A stretch of 36,518 nucleotides of DNA from an uncultured Acidobacteriota bacterium. GTDB lineage: Bacteria > Acidobacteriota > Thermoanaerobaculia > Gp7-AA8. The stretch is taken from assembly GCA_937870635.1 (NCBI GenBank), contig CALMZP010000149.1, forward strand, positions 1 through 36,518, written 5' to 3'. Positions 1 through 7,974 of the stretch are shown piece after piece (within the stretch, counting starts at the first letter, position 1; each line of letters opens with the position of its first letter). The notes beneath the pieces were generated by a model. The model saw nothing but the letters and a program-made list of their open reading frames with translations, was not told the DNA's origin and did not search any database. The translations under genes were made by a program, and so were the position numbers.

Positions 1-1439
1 ACGATTGCCGCGGCCCATTCTGATGCGGTCGCAGTCAACGTTCGAGGGTCGTATCCCGCCGCGCTGAGAAACGGCGTCCAGACCACCTCGCCGACATCGA
101 CGGCTCTGTCGATGACCGGCGGAGCGATCATGAAGCGACTGAGCCTCCCATCGGCGTCGAGATGAACGTTCGCCATCCCTCGGTCCAGCGGCGGGTCGAA
201 CACTCTCAGTGTGCCGTTGGCGTTTCGCGGACGCATCGGCAGAGTGGACTGCCGATACACTGCGCTCAACCGGCCCGTGAACGGCTCCAGCTGGACGATG
301 AGACCACGATCTGCCGGACGCTCCTTCACACCCGCCAGAGCGAGAATCTCTCGCGCCCGTTCCGAGAGCGCATCGGGTGCTTTCAGATCGGAAACCTGGG
401 CGAGCAGCGTCCGCCGGGAGATCCACGCGGAGGTCAACAACCCGGAGAGCGCAAGAGCGAGTAGAACCCATGCGGTCAGCGCGGGCAGGTCTCCGGTCCG
501 GGCCGCTGCCGCCACCATTGCTGGAGTCGGTGTCTCGCCGGCGGCGATTGCGGCTGCCAGAGGATCACCGCCCGGCAACTCGCGCAAGATGTCTTTAACC
601 GAAACGGGCCGGGCCGTCGGGTCGGGGTCGAGACAGCGCACGATGACGCGCTCGACCGCGGGGGGAACGTCGCGGGTTAGCGAAGAGGGGCGTATGAATT
701 CACTTGCCTGCTGCCGCGCCAGAAGGTCGTGGAGAGATCTCGCGTCGAACGCCCGTCGGCCCGTGAAGATCTCATAGAGAACGAGTCCGACGGCGTAGAC
801 GTCGCTGGCGACGGACGACGCTGCCCCTTGAAGTTGTTCTGGCGCCATGTAAGCAGGCGTTCCGGAACGGTCGGAGACTTCCCCCGCTACCGCCAGACCG
901 AAGTCGGTGACGCGGGCCCGGCCACGGCCGTCGACCATGACGTTCGCCGGTTTGAGGTCGCGATGGATCACCCCTTTCTCATGGGCGGCGGCAACGCCGG
1001 CACAGATATCCCGTGAGAGAGCCAGCCCCTTTTCCGGGGGCAGGCGGCCGACGCGACGGAGGAGGGACGCCAGATCCTCTCCATCGATGAATTCCATCGT
1101 GATGAAGATTTGCCCGTCCACCTCCGCTGCGTCATAGAGGCGGCAGACGTTCGGATGGGAAACCTCCCGTCCAATGCGGACTTCTTCATAAAGACGCTGT
1201 ACGTGCTCGCGATGCGAGAGAAACTTCAGGGCGACGCTGTGGCCGATCTTGAGGTCGTCGGCCCGATAGACCTCGCCCATCCCGCCTCGTCCGATCAAGG
1301 AGACGATTCGATACCGCCCACCGAGAACCTGCCCCGGTGTGAATTGCCGGGACGGGACTGCCTCGCCGCCCGCCACGGTTGGCGTTTCTTCCGGAGAACG
1401 ATAGGCGGTCGGCTCGTCGGCCGGCGGTTGCTTGGACAT
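1..1439 (-). CDS. Membrane Ser/Thr protein kinase (PknB-like), C-terminus beyond window
   Basis: Reads leftward from ATG at 1439 and stays open to the window edge, giving about 479 residues with no stop. The kinase domain covers residues 43-290. It shows the glycine loop GRGGMGEVYR (50-59), the ATP-binding lysine in VALKFL (K72), the catalytic loop HRDLKPANVM (D161), DFGLA (D179) and GTPAYMAPEQ (193-202). These residues argue for an active Hanks-type kinase. A hydrophobic segment at about 321-340 is a single membrane span, so the roughly 140 visible residues after it should form an extracytoplasmic sensor region; I recognise no domain there. Such kinases phosphorylate Ser/Thr on regulators, often FHA-containing ones, and a DUF4388-FHA protein lies at 14825-16015, but a partnership is only a guess. 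The next gene upstream on the same strand ends 94 bases away. Confidence 0.93.
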   Translation of the reverse strand, partial: MSKQPPADEPTAYRSPEETPTVAGGEAVPSRQFTPGQVLGGRYRIVSLIGRGGMGEVYRADDLKIGHSVALKFLSHREHVQRLYEEVRIGREVSHPNVCRLYDAAEVDGQIFITMEFIDGEDLASLLRRVGRLPPEKGLALSRDICAGVAAAHEKGVIHRDLKPANVMVDGRGRARVTDFGLAVAGEVSDRSGTPAYMAPEQLQGAASSVASDVYAVGLVLYEIFTGRRAFDARSLHDLLARQQASEFIRPSSLTRDVPPAVERVIVRCLDPDPTARPVSVKDILRELPGGDPLAAAIAAGETPTPAMVAAAARTGDLPALTAWVLLALALSGLLTSAWISRRTLLAQVSDLKAPDALSERAREILALAGVKERPADRGLIVQLEPFTGRLSAVYRQSTLPMRPRNANGTLRVFDPPLDRGMANVHLDADGRLSRFMIAPPVIDRAVDVGEVVWTPFLSAAGYDPRTLTATASEWAAAI

Positions 1440-1533
1440 GCTTTCGCGTGAAGGCGATGATAGCTCGTCACCAGATTCCGGACCGTCCCGCTGGTTCGAC
1501 CGAGAGGACTCTCAATCACGCCGGAAGGATCGA

Positions 1534-2337
1534 TCACCGGGCCAATCCAGCTGTTGCCCTTTCTCTGTGGAAAGTCAGGCTCGCCCAGATGCTCTCCCAG
1601 TCCGCTCCGGCGCTCTTCGGCGCAGCGAACATGTGGACGGCTTTGACCATCCATGGGCCATCTCCCTCGAGCTCGAGCGCCACGCGACCTTCGGCGTCCG
1701 ACCGGCCGGCGATCGTCTTGCCGGTCCCCAGTCCGATCGCCCTGACCAGAACTCCCTCGACCGGTTTTCCTGCAAACAGAAGCTGCGCTTCAAAGCGCTC
1801 CGCCATGGCGGGATCGTTCAGCGGGACGATTTCGAAGCGAAAGCCCAACGGAACATCGAACCGCGCTCCCCGTTTGGAGGATGTGAGCCACGCTTTTGCG
1901 CTTCGCGAGTAGATCTCTCTCCCTCGCTCGAGCGATGAGCCGGCGGCCGCGCGCAACGCGATGATCGGCTCCAATCCCTCCTCGCGGAGATAGGACTCGA
2001 ACCGTTCCGCGGACAGGTCGCCGTGACGCAACGGCTCGGTCTGATAGCCAACCATGGCATCTCCCGAAATCGCGTCGAGGTATCCGGCTGGATCGGAACC
2101 GTGACGCCCTGCCACGCCCTTCTCACCGTCGGCGTCACGCACGATGAAACGATCGATCCGGCGGTTGTTCCGCCTGACCGGTTCGCCCCGACCGTGGTCG
2201 CCGACCATGAGCCTGATCGCCACAGGGCGGTCATTCGCAGGATGAAAGGTCGACGGCTCCAGCCAGAAATCGTGCGCCGCGGTTTTCACCGCGACGCACG
2301 AAACGAAAAGAACGATGAAGAAACGCAGTGTCGTCAT
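1534..2337 (-). CDS. DUF4198-family exported protein
   Basis: This protein has 267 residues. The N-terminus is a signal peptide (hydrophobic stretch FFIVLFVSCVAV, cleavage near AAHDFW). Mature residues begin HDFWLEPSTF, the hallmark start of DUF4198 proteins, which are periplasmic beta-rich proteins sometimes linked to nickel or cobalt uptake. The C-terminal half (FEAQLLFAGKPVEGVLVRA, then TDAEGR-like SDAEGRVALEL) fits the Ig-like fold seen in this family. The start at 2337 overlaps the stop of the upstream gene (2334-3254) by 4 bases, indicating translational coupling. No metal transporter genes are nearby, so the metal role is not supported by context. Family assignment is good; function is unknown. 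Confidence 0.8.
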   Translation of the reverse strand: MTTLRFFIVLFVSCVAVKTAAHDFWLEPSTFHPANDRPVAIRLMVGDHGRGEPVRRNNRRIDRFIVRDADGEKGVAGRHGSDPAGYLDAISGDAMVGYQTEPLRHGDLSAERFESYLREEGLEPIIALRAAAGSSLERGREIYSRSAKAWLTSSKRGARFDVPLGFRFEIVPLNDPAMAERFEAQLLFAGKPVEGVLVRAIGLGTGKTIAGRSDAEGRVALELEGDGPWMVKAVHMFAAPKSAGADWESIWASLTFHRERATAGLAR

Positions 2338-3254
2338 CGAATGGAAGCGCCGACGCCATAACGCTGGAGAAGATCGCGGAAAGGCGACTGCGGGAACATT
2401 CCCTTGCTCAACGCGGATGTGCCGTTGTCGGGGAAGTTGCCGGTGATGAAGACCGCATCGGCAGTCTGGTTGTCGATCACCGACGCATACGAGACGACCG
2501 AGCCGCTTCCCTGCGTAATGCGGAACTCAGCCGACCCGATGTCGAAGGAAGCCGTCCCCGCGCCGTTCAGCGAGCGAACCGGGAACTGCAGATGTGTCAC
2601 GGCGCCAGGTCCGACAGTGATCTGTCGCGTTCCGACCGTCGTGCCGGCCGCATTGCGCACGGTCACGGTCACATTGAGAACGCTGTTGAAGCCCGTTGCG
2701 TTCGCGACCACGAGCCCGAGGTTGGTGCGGAAGCGGTCGTTCTGAATGAGGCCGGGGATGTAAGCGACCGCGGTGGAAAGATCGGTTGAGCCTTCGGTCA
2801 CGTTGAGAAAGTTCGCCGAGGGAGGCACGGTCTGTCCGATGGTGTTGCCGTCGGGGGTCATGCTGTACGCGCGGCTGGTGACGGCGAAGGGACGATCGCC
2901 TCCGAGAATCAGCGATCCGATCGCCGAGTCGATGCCCGGCATGCCGGCGAGAACGTCTTTGAGCAGGACGCTGCCGCCGGCCGGAACGGTGACAGAGCCG
3001 TTCACCGTCCCGGTGATCACCGGGGTCACGTTGTCCAGCCGCCCTTCACCGCTGGCGATGAAGATGAGCTGCACGGTCAGCGGCGCCGCTGCGAAGTTCT
3101 GAATGGCGACGTCGCTCATCCAGTTGGTGCCGTACTGCCCCGCCGTGTGAGAGACCACGGGAATGACGTAAAGATCTGAGTAGTGAGCGGCGTAGGCCGA
3201 CGTGCAGGCCCAGACCGTGATCATCGCGATGATCGACGTTCGAATGATACGCAT
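2334..3254 (-). CDS. Secreted beta-rich protein of unknown function
   Basis: This protein has 306 residues with a signal peptide at the N-terminus (MRIIRTSIIAMITVWACTSA, cleavage near AYA-AHYSDL). The mature part is rich in Val, Thr, Gly and Asn and contains a motif for intact secreted beta-sandwich proteins (YVIPVVSHTAGQYGTNWMSD, then repeated strands such as LNVTVTVRNAAGTTVGTRQ). I do not recognise a named domain; similar proteins are common in Acidobacteriota as far as I recall. The ATG at 3254 has AAAGGACC just upstream. The gene lies 23 bases after the DUF4331 gene and overlaps the DUF4198 gene by 4 bases, so the three are probably one transcript and may act together outside the cytoplasm. 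Confidence 0.75.
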   Translation of the reverse strand: MRIIRTSIIAMITVWACTSAYAAHYSDLYVIPVVSHTAGQYGTNWMSDVAIQNFAAAPLTVQLIFIASGEGRLDNVTPVITGTVNGSVTVPAGGSVLLKDVLAGMPGIDSAIGSLILGGDRPFAVTSRAYSMTPDGNTIGQTVPPSANFLNVTEGSTDLSTAVAYIPGLIQNDRFRTNLGLVVANATGFNSVLNVTVTVRNAAGTTVGTRQITVGPGAVTHLQFPVRSLNGAGTASFDIGSAEFRITQGSGSVVSYASVIDNQTADAVFITGNFPDNGTSALSKGMFPQSPFRDLLQRYGVGASIR

Positions 3255-3277
3255 GTGAGTAGGTCCTTTCGTGGCGT

Positions 3278-4723
3278 TCAGGGAGTGGTCGTCCCGGCGT
3301 TGTTGTGCGGGCGGCTTTCAAATCCCTGCCACGGAAGCGCCGCATAGGGGAACGTGGAGAGGAACGGCACTTCATTGGCGTCGACGCCGTCGGTGAGCAT
3401 GTTGTTGGGCTGTTTGTTGTATCCCTGGACGAGGACGCCGGCGACGACGCGCAGAGAGATGTCGACGACGTCGTCCGCGAGGCGGCGGCCGTTGGGGAAT
3501 CCACCGAGATCGCCGGCGATCACGCCGAGCCGGTTCGGGCTTGCTGTGACCGGCACCGCCACGTTGAGGCGGAGCATTTCCGCCGGCGTGACGTTGGGAG
3601 GCATCGTCGCGCCCGGAACTCCGGTGAGGAAGACCTGAACCAGGTCATTGCGCGGGGCGGGAGGGACGTCGAGGCCGTAGAGAGCTTTCATCAGCTTCGC
3701 CGTCTCGGGGTCGAGCACTCGGTTGCGAAACGCCTCGTTGGTCGTAAAGAGCGCGTTATCGCCTCGCGGCTCGGAAGAGTTGAAAATGTCCTTGAAGGCA
3801 AGGCTGAGCACGACCTCGTTGATCAAAGGGGAGCCGAGACGCGAGACCTGCGTCGTCCCGCCAATCGTCTGGCGGAGGAGGTTTCCGCCGCTCAGGACGG
3901 TGACGCGCGAACGGCTGGTCGTGGACCAGACACCGATCACTGCGTTCGACGCCGTCGGTGCGGTCGGGACCGATCCGTTGACGAGCGATGCGATCGGAAC
4001 CTGAATGGCGATCGTATGCACGTTGTAGCCGCGGAGGCCGTCGACACCCGGCGCGGACGAGGCCATGGGCGGAACGGCGTGGAGCTGCTGGATCGGACGG
4101 AGCGTCAGAAGATCGACGATTCCGGCGATGTCGACGAAAAACGAGTCATCGCGCGGCCCGGCGAAAACTTTGCCGCCGTTGTTCGGCAGGTTGAAGACGG
4201 CGGCGTTCGCCAGGGCGGGGTAGCTGGGCGTCGACTTCGGTCCGATGTTCGCGGGTGCGACCTGAAAAGTCGATCCGAGCGATGTGCCCGGCGACGAGCG
4301 CCGGTCACCCGTGACGCGGTTGACCGTATAGAACTGGCGCACGTTGAGGTTGGCCGAGTCGAGCGTGAGGACTGGCCCGGTGTTGTAGAGGAACGTGCTG
4401 TTGTCCCGCACGTCCGTACGGAACCGGAACTGGTAGGTGATGTCTTCACGGGCGTCGCCGTTGTTGTCGATATGGATCTCGTACAGCGCCGAGTCGCTGA
4501 AGCTGTAGAAGTTGGGCCCGTTGGACGGCTCTTCGAGAGGGATGAAGTTGGCGATGATCGTCACCGTGTCGGGAGCATCGGGGCTGCGAAAGGCGTAAAC
4601 GTCGGTGTTGTCGGCGGTAGGGTCTTCCTTGATGAGCGGAGCTTCGCGGTGTGACGAAGCGAGCGCCGCCGTGCTCGTGAGGACGAACAATGCTGCGAAT
4701 GCGAGTGCTTGGATCCTTTTCAT
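3278..4723 (-). CDS. DUF4331-family exported protein
   Basis: This protein has 481 residues. The signal peptide is MKRIQALAFAALFVLTSTAALA, followed directly by SSHREAPLI, the near-invariant start of DUF4331 proteins. Other family marks are the stretch DNTDVYAF (about 39-46), FYSFSDSALYEIHIDNNGDA and, near the C-terminus, a segment with DDVVDISLRV. DUF4331 proteins are secreted and of unknown biochemical role. The start is secure: ATG at 4723 has the Shine-Dalgarno sequence GGAGGAAGC 4 bases upstream. It is the first gene of a three-gene minus-strand run and is divergent from the GAF-LuxR regulator at 4881, which makes that regulator a candidate controller, though this is inference. Confidence 0.88.
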   Translation of the reverse strand: MKRIQALAFAALFVLTSTAALASSHREAPLIKEDPTADNTDVYAFRSPDAPDTVTIIANFIPLEEPSNGPNFYSFSDSALYEIHIDNNGDAREDITYQFRFRTDVRDNSTFLYNTGPVLTLDSANLNVRQFYTVNRVTGDRRSSPGTSLGSTFQVAPANIGPKSTPSYPALANAAVFNLPNNGGKVFAGPRDDSFFVDIAGIVDLLTLRPIQQLHAVPPMASSAPGVDGLRGYNVHTIAIQVPIASLVNGSVPTAPTASNAVIGVWSTTSRSRVTVLSGGNLLRQTIGGTTQVSRLGSPLINEVVLSLAFKDIFNSSEPRGDNALFTTNEAFRNRVLDPETAKLMKALYGLDVPPAPRNDLVQVFLTGVPGATMPPNVTPAEMLRLNVAVPVTASPNRLGVIAGDLGGFPNGRRLADDVVDISLRVVAGVLVQGYNKQPNNMLTDGVDANEVPFLSTFPYAALPWQGFESRPHNNAGTTTP

Positions 4724-4742
4724 TTGCTTCCTCCAGATATTG

Positions 4743-4763
4743 ACCGCTCGGGCGACGAGCGGT
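4743..4763. promoter_or_regulatory. Inverted repeat in the divergent DUF4331 / LuxR intergenic region
   Basis: ACCGCTCG (4743-4750) and CGAGCGGT (4756-4763) are perfect 8-base inverted arms around a 5-base loop, 19 bases upstream of the DUF4331 start. It could be an operator for the adjacent LuxR-type regulator or a 5' UTR stem. Only the symmetry is seen. Confidence 0.45.
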
Positions 4764-4880
4764 TCTCGGGAAGCGGCTCACTGCACGCGGGTGTCCAGAG
4801 AAGGCCGCGCGAATGTGCGAATTTCCGCAGCGAAGCAAATTCGTACGGAGTGGCACCTGCAATGCAAATCATGGAGAACA

Positions 4881-5663
4881 ATGGGCCTGGGCGAAGAGAA
4901 ACCCTACGATGCCGTGAGCCGCGTCGTACGCGACCCCATTCGACTCGCCGCAGTTCGCATGACGGAGTTGCTGCATTCGCAGAGTGAAGTGTTCTTCGAC
5001 AGGCTCACTTATATGGCGGCGACAATCGCCAGCGCTCCCGCTGCCTTTCTGTCGCTCGTCGAAGAGAACTCCGACTTCTACAAGTCGTGTTTCGGATTCG
5101 ACGGGGCCCTTGCGTCGAGTCGTGAGGTCAACGGCGTGACCTTCTGTCACTACGCTCTCGTTTCCAAAGGGCCCCTGGTGATCGAGGACACGAGAAGTCA
5201 CCCGATCTTCCACGCCGTCCCGACCGTAGAGACCATGAACGTCGCCGCCTACCTCGGCGTGCCGCTCTCCGTCGGCGATCAGGCCCTCGGCGCGTTCTGC
5301 GTGATCGACCATCGCCCGCGTCAATGGAGCGAAGCGGCCATCGATGCCGTCGCTTCGCTCGCGCGCGCTGCGAACTCTGAAATCGTTTCGCGCATGAGGG
5401 CGCGCGCGGGCGAGCCGGAGCCAGGTCCCTCTGAGGTTGCGACCGCCGCGCCGGCGGCTGTGAAGCGCTTGTCACGGCGTGAACTGGAAGTTCTTTCACG
5501 GATTCTCGCCGGAAAAGGGACGAAAGAGATCGCCGTCGAGCTCGGAATGAGCGATAAGACGGTGGCGACTCACCGCGGCAGGCTGCTGAAGAAACTCAAT
5601 CTGCAGTCCAGCCGGGACCTGTTCATGTACGCCGTGCGCAACCGTCTGGTCGACTGGATCTAG
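4881..5663 (+). CDS. GAF domain-LuxR HTH transcriptional regulator
   Basis: This regulator has 260 residues. Residues about 35-170 form a GAF sensor domain (LSLVEENSDFYKSCFG, FCHYAL, VIEDTR, AYLGVPL and ALGAFCVID are the usual GAF landmarks). Residues 196-258 form a LuxR-type HTH (LSRRELEVLSRILAGKGTKE followed by IAVELGMSDKTVATHRGRLL). I chose ATG 4881 because GGAGAA lies 3 bases upstream and the GAF domain needs no more sequence; the frame is open further upstream, but that part is antisense to the DUF4331 gene. There is no receiver domain, so the input is likely a small molecule or redox signal rather than phosphorylation. The stop TAG at 5661-5663 is followed immediately by a heptad-repeat hairpin. 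Confidence 0.88.
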   Translation: MGLGEEKPYDAVSRVVRDPIRLAAVRMTELLHSQSEVFFDRLTYMAATIASAPAAFLSLVEENSDFYKSCFGFDGALASSREVNGVTFCHYALVSKGPLVIEDTRSHPIFHAVPTVETMNVAAYLGVPLSVGDQALGAFCVIDHRPRQWSEAAIDAVASLARAANSEIVSRMRARAGEPEPGPSEVATAAPAAVKRLSRRELEVLSRILAGKGTKEIAVELGMSDKTVATHRGRLLKKLNLQSSRDLFMYAVRNRLVDWI

Positions 5664-5744
5664 TGGATTTTGGATTTTGGATTTTGGATTGAGGTTCGCG
5701 AAGACAATCTCAAATCCAAAATCCAAAATCCAAAATCCAAAATC
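5664..5744. repeat. Heptanucleotide inverted repeat (TGGATTT array) between convergent stop codons
   Basis: The left arm (5664-5690) is three and a half copies of TGGATTT; the right arm (5712-5744) is its complement, AAATCCA repeated four times plus a partial copy. The 21-base loop is unique sequence. The array starts on the base after the LuxR stop codon and ends within the stop codon of the convergent oxidoreductase remnant (5744-5746). The stem of more than 25 bp would form in both transcripts and could act as a bidirectional terminator. Related copies lie at 9876-9960 and 20307-20373. Confidence 0.92.
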
Positions 5745-6325
5745 TACTTCGACGGTGCCTTCGCCTTCACCAGCTTCGGCTTCTTCACTGCCGGGCGCCG
5801 GATTTCCTGCTTGAGGGTCGGCCTGGTCGTCTTAGCGATCGGAGCGATCTTCACCGCTTTCCCCGATTTCGCCGATCGATACAGCGCCGAGACGATCCGC
5901 GCGTCGGCCAGCCCTTCCAGTCCCGAAGGTTCGGGCTGCCGGTTTTTCTGGATGCACTCCGAGAAGTACAGAAGCTCCGGCGCGAAGTGATCGCGCTTCG
6001 GATACGTCTTCGATGTCTCACGCTCGTTGATGGTCAGGGTGCGCTTCAGCTCGAGCGCGTATTCGTAGGCGGGATCGAGAGTGAGGTTTCCCTTCGTTCC
6101 GACGATCTGATAGCGGGCGAGGAATGACACCCCGAAGTTGCAGATGAACGTGGCCAGCCGGTCGCCCGGAAAGCGCGGCATCGCTCCGGTCATCTCCTCG
6201 GTCTCCTCGAAGCGGCGCTGGCCGTTGGTGGCGGTCATCGCCAGGACCTCGATCGGCTCATCGCGGAAGAGATGGGTGATGTGGCCAAGTCCCACGACGG
6301 CGTATCGGATTTTTCTGCGAGCCAT
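5744..6325 (-). pseudogene. Gfo/Idh/MocA (glucose-fructose oxidoreductase-like) gene with large internal deletion
   Basis: The reading frame is intact (193 residues from ATG 6323-6325) but the protein is a hybrid of two ends. Residues 1-14 (MARRKIRYAVVGLG) are the first strand and glycine loop of a Rossmann NAD(P) domain. The sequence then jumps at HI/THLFRDEPIEV straight into the C-terminal substrate domain, with landmarks such as RFPGDRLATFICNFG, YQIVGTKG, DPAYEYALELK, KRDHFAPELLYFSECI and PSGLEGLADARIVSALYRSA. Family members are normally about 350-390 residues, so roughly 180 residues are gone in frame, including the catalytic EKP motif. It cannot bind NAD normally and should be inactive as an oxidoreductase. 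The tail is Lys/Pro-rich (RRPAVKKPKLVKAKAPSK). An assembly collapse is the other explanation. Confidence 0.8.
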
Positions 6326-6381
6326 GCCCTCACAGGTGTGCAACAAGTTGGCCCGCGCCGGTGGGATAAACTCCGGCCCCC

Positions 6382-7974
6382 ATGACTCAGATCCACACCC
6401 TCGGCGAGTTGCGTTCCTCCGGTTACAAGGTGCAGTCCGTCAAGGACGAGATGCGGGCCAACCTGCTCGCCATGATCGCGCGCGGCGAGGAGACCTTCCC
6501 CGGCATCCACGGCTACGAGCGCACGGTCCTCCCCGCGATCCACAACGCCGTCCTCTCCCGTCACGACATCATCCTTCTCGGACTGCGCGGACAGGCCAAG
6601 ACGCGCATTCTCCGCTCGCTGACGGCGCTGCTCGACGAGCACGTGCCGATCATCGCCGGCTGCGAGATCAACGATTCGCCGCTGGCGCCGTCGTGCAAGC
6701 GCTGCCGCCGGCTCGCCGCCGACCAGGGCGATGATCTGCCGGTCGCCTGGCTGCGGCGCGACGACCGCTATCGCGAGAAACTGGCAACGCCTGACGTCAC
6801 CGTGGCCGATCTCATCGGCGACATCGATCCAATCAAGGCCGCCAATCAGCGCCTGACATACGCGGACGAAGAAGTGATCCACTACGGGATCATTCCCCGA
6901 ACGAACCGCGGCATCTTCGCCATCAACGAGCTGCCCGATCTCGCGCCGCGCATCCAGGTCGCGCTCCTCAATATCCTGGAAGAGCGCGACCTGCAGATTC
7001 GCGGGTTTCCGATCCGCATCCCGATGGACGTCGTCCTCGTCTTCAGCGCGAACCCCGAGGATTACACGAGCCGCGGGAACATCATCACGCCGCTCAAGGA
7101 CCGCATCGACTCGCAGATCCTCACGCACTATCCGCAGAAGGTCGAGATCGCCCGGCGCATCACCGACCAGGAAGCGTGGCTGCAGCGCGAGGCCGGCATC
7201 ACCACCGAGATCCCTCAGTACGTACGCGACCTGGTGGAGAACATCGCCTTCGCCGCGCGCGAGTCAGAGCTCGTCGACCAGTCATCGGGCGTCTCCGCCC
7301 GTCTGACGATCGCCGCGATGGAGCTTCTGCAGTCCAACCTCGAGCGCCGCGGTGCGCTGACCGGCGACAGATCGGTGTTCCCCCGCCTCTCCGACCTGGC
7401 CATGGTCCTGCCGGCCATCACCGGCAAAGTGGAGATGGTCTACGAGGGCGAGCAGCAGGGAGCCGAGGTCGTGGCGCGGAAGCTGATTGGAACGGCGGTG
7501 GCGAAGCTGTTCGAACAGAAGTTCCCGCCCGTCGAGCGCGCCGGACGGTCGCAGGATCGCGACCGCCGTTACGGTGAGCTGGACATGGACGACCTCGACG
7601 ACGCCTTCGCAGGGAAGAGGAAGAAAGGTGGAGCGCGGGCGACCTCGCCCGCGGGGCGCGAGTCCGGAACACCGGAACCGCCCACCGAGCCGGCCTACGA
7701 CTCGATCCTGGCGTGGTTCGTCGAGGGCAACAAGATCACGCTCTCGGACGAGCAGAAGTTCGCCGAATATTTTGCCGAGCTCAAGCGCGTGCCGCGCCTC
7801 GCGGAGACCGCGGCAAAGTACGTGAAGCCATCGCGAGACGAAGAGCTCGCGTTCTGGATGGAGATGATTCTGGAGGGCCTGCACCAGGCGCTTCGCCTGT
7901 CGCGGGAGGATCTCGATTCGACGATCACCTTCCGGGAGCTGATGAAATTCAACGTATTGAGGACTGTGAAATGA
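6382..7974 (+). CDS. MoxR / magnesium-chelatase-like AAA+ ATPase
   Basis: This ATPase has 530 residues from ATG 6382. Walker A is GLRGQAKTR (67-75), a variant P-loop with Ala-Lys-Thr. Walker B with its Glu is GIFAINELPDL (177-187), sensor 1 is FSANPEDY (221-228), and LKDR near 238 is placed as an arginine finger. Between Walker A and B is an insertion with cysteines (GCEIND at 93-98, CKRC at 105-108) that could bind metal. The C-terminal third (about 425-530) is a separate helical domain. MoxR ATPases act as chaperones or remodelers with a VWA-domain partner, and one is encoded at 10416-11510 in the same run. A palindromic repeat is embedded in frame at 7628-7655 (peptide GARATSPA) in the linker. 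The stop overlaps the next ATG by 4 bases. Confidence 0.88.
   Translation: MTQIHTLGELRSSGYKVQSVKDEMRANLLAMIARGEETFPGIHGYERTVLPAIHNAVLSRHDIILLGLRGQAKTRILRSLTALLDEHVPIIAGCEINDSPLAPSCKRCRRLAADQGDDLPVAWLRRDDRYREKLATPDVTVADLIGDIDPIKAANQRLTYADEEVIHYGIIPRTNRGIFAINELPDLAPRIQVALLNILEERDLQIRGFPIRIPMDVVLVFSANPEDYTSRGNIITPLKDRIDSQILTHYPQKVEIARRITDQEAWLQREAGITTEIPQYVRDLVENIAFAARESELVDQSSGVSARLTIAAMELLQSNLERRGALTGDRSVFPRLSDLAMVLPAITGKVEMVYEGEQQGAEVVARKLIGTAVAKLFEQKFPPVERAGRSQDRDRRYGELDMDDLDDAFAGKRKKGGARATSPAGRESGTPEPPTEPAYDSILAWFVEGNKITLSDEQKFAEYFAELKRVPRLAETAAKYVKPSRDEELAFWMEMILEGLHQALRLSREDLDSTITFRELMKFNVLRTVK
7628..7655 (+). repeat. GCGGGCGACCTCGCCCGC palindrome inside the MoxR gene
   Basis: GTGGAGCGCGGGCGACCTCG continues into CCCGCGGGGC, a near-perfect palindrome. 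It is read in frame as GGARATSPAG at about residues 415-424, in a low-complexity linker after the AAA+ core. The same element occurs between genes and in three other coding sequences here. Confidence 0.85.

Noticed and set aside
3305-4654. Plus-strand open frame of 449 residues
   Set aside because: It is antisense to the DUF4331 gene, which has a signal peptide and family motifs.
4605-4880. Upstream extension of the GAF-LuxR frame
   Set aside because: It is antisense to the DUF4331 signal peptide, and ATG 4881 has a good ribosome site.
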